This document shows positions 60,758 through 64,000 of a stretch of DNA of 64,000 nt, piece by piece; positions within the stretch are counted from its first letter, which is position 1; the number at the start of each line of letters is the position of its first letter. Where the stretch lies: contig JADJAD010000019.1 of assembly GCA_016704465.1 (NCBI GenBank), forward strand, positions 162,636 to 226,635, read 5' to 3'. The DNA comes from Gemmatimonadota bacterium (lineage in GTDB: Bacteria > Gemmatimonadota > Gemmatimonadetes > Gemmatimonadales > Gemmatimonadaceae). The notes beneath the pieces were generated by a model. That model did not search any database. It worked only from the letters and a program-made list of their open reading frames with translations, and was not told where the DNA came from. A program made the translations under genes and the position numbers.

Positions 60758-62688
60758 GACCCGCTCCCGCAGCGGCGGCCGTATTGTTCCTGATGGCGGC
60801 ATGCTCCGCGCCGTCATCCCGCGTGGACTGGCCCACGACCAGCGGTGACCCGGGCGCGATGCGCTACTCGCCGCTCGAGGACATCAATCGCGACAACGTG
60901 AACACGCTGAAGGTGGCGTGGACATGGAAGACCGGCGAACGCGCCATCCCAGCCTCCGGCGAGCAGCGCGCGGTGCGTCCCGGCATGTTCCAGGTCTCGC
61001 CGGTGGTGATCGGCGACACGATGTTCCTCTCCACGCCCTACGCAGCTGTTGCAGCGCTCGACGCGCAGACCGGTCGTGAGCTGTGGAAGTACGACCCCGA
61101 CATGTGGCGCCCGGGCCAGCCGTCGAACGGGACGGGGCTGGTCCATCGTGGGGTCGCCACATGGGCATCGCCCACCGAGCGGCGCATCTTCATCAACGCC
61201 CGCTGGAAGCTCATCGCGATCGACGCGGCCACCGGCAAGCCGATCCCGACCTTCGGCACCGATGGCGAGGTCGACCTCACGGCGACGCTGCGGCGGCCCA
61301 CGAACAGGCTGCACTACACCAACACCTCGCCGCCCATCGTGCACGACTCGCTCGTCATCGTCGGCAATGGCGTCGGCGACCGGCTGCGCTACCCCAACGA
61401 TCCGCCAGGCGACGTGCAGGCGTTCGACGTGCGGACCGGGAAGCGCGTGTGGAGCTTCCACACCATCCCGGACTCGGGTGAGTTCGGGTGGGAGACCTGG
61501 GAGAACGACTCGTACAAGACCATGGGGCACACCAATGTCTGGTCGCCCATGAGTCTCGACGCAGCGCGCGGCTTGCTGTTCCTGCCGGTCAGCACCCCCA
61601 CCAACGACTGGTATGGGGGCGACCGCAAGGGCGACAACCTGTTCGCCGAGTCGGTTGTGGCCCTCGATGCCAACACGGGAAAGCGTGTGTGGCACTTCCA
61701 GATCGTACACCACGGGCTGTGGGACTACGACCTGCCTGCACCTCCGGTGCTGGCGACCATCACCTGGGAGGGCAAGCCGCGGGACGTTGTGGCGGTGCCG
61801 TCCAAGACGGCGTGGATCTATGTCTTCGATCGGGAGACGGGCGCACCCATCTGGCCGATCCCGGAGCAAGCGGTGCCGCAGAGCACCGTCCCCGGCGAAC
61901 GTACCTCGCCCACGCAGCCCATGCCCTCAACCCGCCGCCCTTCACGGCAGGTGGTCACCGAGAACGACTTGATTGACTTCACCCCGAGATCAAGGAGCGG
62001 GCGCTGTGCCGTGTTCCAGGAGAAGTACGTCAGCGGCCCGATCTTCACGCCCCCATCGATGAAGGGGACCATCACCATGCCCGGATCGATCGGTGGTGCC
62101 GGCTGGGGGAGCACGTCGTTCGATCCAGAGACGCACGTGCTGTACGTGAAGGACCAACAATCCGGTGCTGTACCGCATCCAGAAGGGCATTCCCAACGAT
62201 ACCATCGATTACGGTACACCGCCGACCTGGTGAACAGCGGCCTCGGTGTCATGGTGGATCCGGACTCCGCCACGCCCGGGCATACGCCGCCGCCCCAGCT
62301 GCCGCTCATCAAGCCGCCATACGGCAACATGACGGCGATCGACCTCAACACCGGCAAGCATCTCTGGCAGGTGACCCTGGGCGATAACGCGGCGGTTCAC
62401 CCAGCCATCCTTGCTCAGGACATGGACCTCCCCTTCGGCGTCTCCGGCGCGGTCGGCGGTACCGTCACCAAGGGTGGGCTGATCTTTGCAACCGGCGGGG
62501 GGGACGTGCTCTACGCCCTCGATACCACCGATGGCAAGGTGCTCTGGCAGTTCACGCTCCCCGCGGGACGGGGCTACGCCAACCCCATCTCGTACCGGGG
62601 GGCGAACGGTGTGCAGTATGTCGTCATTGCCTCCGGCGGTGGCGAGAACGCAGAACTCGTGGCTTTCTCGCTGGACACGGCGCGTTAG
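60754..62688 (+). CDS. PQQ-dependent dehydrogenase (glucose/quinate-type), with local frame slips
   Basis: 644 residues with a lipobox (LFLMAAC). Eight-bladed quinoprotein propeller, seen in WPTTSGDPGAMRYSPLEDI, ALDAQTGRELWKYD, AFDVRTGKRVWSFHTIP, ALDANTGKRVWHFQIVHHGLWDYDLPAPPVL, AIDLNTGKHLWQV and ALDTTDGKVLWQF. It would oxidise a sugar or alcohol in the periplasm with PQQ. In three short stretches (about 61925-61950, 61982-62012, 62158-62215) the family sequence is in another frame (for example PLNPPPFTAGG, NNPVLYRIQKG), so pairs of indels cancel out. Follows the amidohydrolase with an ATGA overlap. Confidence 0.85.
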   Translation: MRPAPAAAAVLFLMAACSAPSSRVDWPTTSGDPGAMRYSPLEDINRDNVNTLKVAWTWKTGERAIPASGEQRAVRPGMFQVSPVVIGDTMFLSTPYAAVAALDAQTGRELWKYDPDMWRPGQPSNGTGLVHRGVATWASPTERRIFINARWKLIAIDAATGKPIPTFGTDGEVDLTATLRRPTNRLHYTNTSPPIVHDSLVIVGNGVGDRLRYPNDPPGDVQAFDVRTGKRVWSFHTIPDSGEFGWETWENDSYKTMGHTNVWSPMSLDAARGLLFLPVSTPTNDWYGGDRKGDNLFAESVVALDANTGKRVWHFQIVHHGLWDYDLPAPPVLATITWEGKPRDVVAVPSKTAWIYVFDRETGAPIWPIPEQAVPQSTVPGERTSPTQPMPSTRRPSRQVVTENDLIDFTPRSRSGRCAVFQEKYVSGPIFTPPSMKGTITMPGSIGGAGWGSTSFDPETHVLYVKDQQSGAVPHPEGHSQRYHRLRYTADLVNSGLGVMVDPDSATPGHTPPPQLPLIKPPYGNMTAIDLNTGKHLWQVTLGDNAAVHPAILAQDMDLPFGVSGAVGGTVTKGGLIFATGGGDVLYALDTTDGKVLWQFTLPAGRGYANPISYRGANGVQYVVIASGGGENAELVAFSLDTAR

Positions 62689-62704
62689 GCGCACCAGCAG
62701 GCAC

Positions 62705-62738
62705 GCGCGGGGGGGCGCCGGTTGGCGCCTCCCCGCGC
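62705..62738. terminator. Hairpin between convergent genes
   Basis: Outer arms gcgcgggg and ccccgcgc, inner arms ggcgcc and ggcgcc, loop ggtt, with a small internal mismatch. Lies 16 bases after the dehydrogenase stop. Confidence 0.65.
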
Positions 62739-62760
62739 CTCGCTTACCGCCTACTGCCTC

Positions 62761-63882
62761 TCATCCCCCTCGCGGAGAAACGCGCCCGATCGTCTCATTG
62801 AGGAACTTCCGGTCCGCCGGACTCGCGGCGGCTCCCGCGAGGTGCCCCCAGGCGATGGGATCGGGACGGAACCGAACCTGTGGTATGAACTGCGCCTCGT
62901 AGCGGGCGTCCGTCATGGGGAAGTACAGGTCCGTCTCCGAGGGCATGTAGAGCACGGGGATCGGGATGGATCGCAACGCCCGCTCCACGTCCCCATCAAA
63001 GCCGGGCGTGCCGCCCACATCGTGCCGTTGCCATGTGCGAGCCTGCAGGATGTAGTTGTTGGCGTCGGCCGAGAAGCGCGTGCGCATGTTCTGCACGACC
63101 TGCTCGAAGGTGGTGCCGGCCGGCGGCGCATTCGTACGCCAGAGCTCCTGTCGCCACCACTCCTGCGAATGAAACCACGCCGCCCACACCATGCCGAACG
63201 CCTCCAGCCCAGCCTTGGGCGGTGACGTGTAGTCGCCGCCGCGGAATGTCAGGTCGGCGGTGGTACCGCGATCTGGCCCTCCAGCCGCACGAAGCCGTGG
63301 CCGTACGTCTTGGCGGTGCCGGGGTCGCCACCCGCCTGGTCGACAAACGCGGGATGGCTCACCCGCCCACTGAAAAGCCTGCTCCGCGCCCATCGAAGCC
63401 GATGACGGCGCGCACGTGATGACACGGAGGTCCTCGACCAGCAGCCGGTGCACCGCCGCCACGTTGTCGCGGATCGTCGTGACCGGGAAGCGCGGACCGT
63501 AAAACGGTTCCGGCGTATTACTAAGCGAGGAGGAGAAGCGTTTTTGAACGGCTCCGTAGCTTACGAGGAAGAGCTTCGTGGTGTCGAGGGCGAGTCCCGG
63601 TCCGATCGGCCACTCGTAGCCGTGGTGCGTGGCCATGTGGTACGACGGCAGGAGCACCACGTTATCGCGCTCGGCGTTCAGGCGGCCGTAGGTGCCGTAC
63701 ACCACCCGCGCAAGAGTGTGGCCCCTTTCCGTCCGGAAGTACGTCGTGACGAACTGGTGATGCTCGGCGCGATCGATGCGCGCGAAACATGGCCCTCGGC
63801 GATGGTGGCGAAATTGCAAACAACAGCGCCGTCGTCGAAAATATCCCGTGGACATCCTCGAAGAGTGTGTGGAGACGGGCAC
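62761..63882 (-). pseudogene. MetX-like alpha/beta hydrolase with several frameshifts
   Basis: An alpha/beta hydrolase of the homoserine acetyltransferase-like group. Recognised from VVYGTYGRLNAERDNVVLLPS, GPRFPVTTIRDNVAAVHRLLVEDL, the nucleophile region SMGAEQAFQWA, DVGGTPGFDGDVERALRSI, MPSETDLYF (acid) and AWGHLAGA (His). Between about 63255 and 63405 the sequence leaves the family pattern, but the correct residues appear in other frames (HPAFVDQAGGDPGTAK, KTYGHGFVRLEGQIAV). The part before 63780 makes no sense as an N-terminus in any one frame. Catalytic residues are present, so a real gene with sequencing indels is as likely as a dead one. Confidence 0.65.
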
Positions 63883-64000
63883 AGTGTACCCCTCCGTGAC
63901 CTCCCGAACAGGAGGTGCGGAGAAGTTCGAAGGTCCATGCAGTCCGATGCAACGTCGGTGACGCGCAGTCGTGTCGACCCCGCGTGCGGTGGCACTCGCC

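Overview
The window is GC-rich bacterial chromosome, densely coding, with no rRNA, tRNA, CRISPR array, phage module or insertion sequence that I could see. Several features suggest a Gemmatimonadota-type organism: a SusC/SusD transporter pair at very high GC, a CBM9-barrel (DUF5916-like) outer-membrane protein, a DUF1800/DUF1501 pair, an ECF sigma factor beside a TPR Ser/Thr kinase, several imidazolonepropionase-like amidohydrolases, and a Rho with a long disordered N-terminus. This assignment is inference. Acidobacteriota or another GC-rich lineage is not excluded.

Layout. 1-3250: an indoleamine 2,3-dioxygenase cut by the left edge, an outer-membrane barrel and an amidohydrolase. 3458-9420: an eight-gene, one-direction block that starts at a consensus -35 promoter. 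It holds an isoprenyl diphosphate synthase, a Ser/Thr/Leu-repeat protein, three proteins with Ig-like sandwich segments (one Cys-rich), a small Ala/Pro-rich protein, a CrtC/AttH-like hydratase and an SCP2-like lipid-binding protein. I read this as an uncharacterised isoprenoid-lipid system and the best candidate for something new here. 9490-17440: an NFACT-R protein, a CBM9-barrel protein, a sulfur group (rhodanese, DoxX, TsdA-like cytochrome), an acyltransferase and small membrane proteins. 17570-33700: a beta-propeller/gamma-glutamyltransferase fusion, MsrB, Rho, a kinase-like protein without an ATPase domain, a TPR-like protein, a class A PBP, a PLP enzyme, DUF1501/DUF1800, and an orphan OmpR regulator. 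33870-38600: an EF-G-like GTPase with an altered G4 motif and a VCBS/metallo-beta-lactamase/RidA triple fusion. 38680-44190: DUF4397 lipoprotein, SusD and SusC. 44380-49890: DUF1905, a large GDVDEY-repeat protein, ArsR plus a double AHSA1 protein, and a lipoprotein. 49990-59140: a hybrid histidine kinase interrupted by a stop, the ECF sigma factor, a Cys-rich secreted protein, the Ser/Thr kinase and a barrel. 59140-63880: a deletion scar with a SusD tail, an amidohydrolase, a PQQ dehydrogenase and a broken MetX-like hydrolase.

Two window-wide patterns stand out. First, short tandem repeats (units 7-24 bp) sit repeatedly next to stop codons. Second, the octamer CGTTAGGC recurs 11 times and accounts for most of the TTA leucine codons I noticed. 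Separately, at least six genes carry single-base frameshifts, in-frame stops or mutually compensating frameshifts, most densely from 59 kb to the right edge. This looks more like residual long-read indel error than biology in most cases, so 'pseudogene' calls should be read with that in mind.
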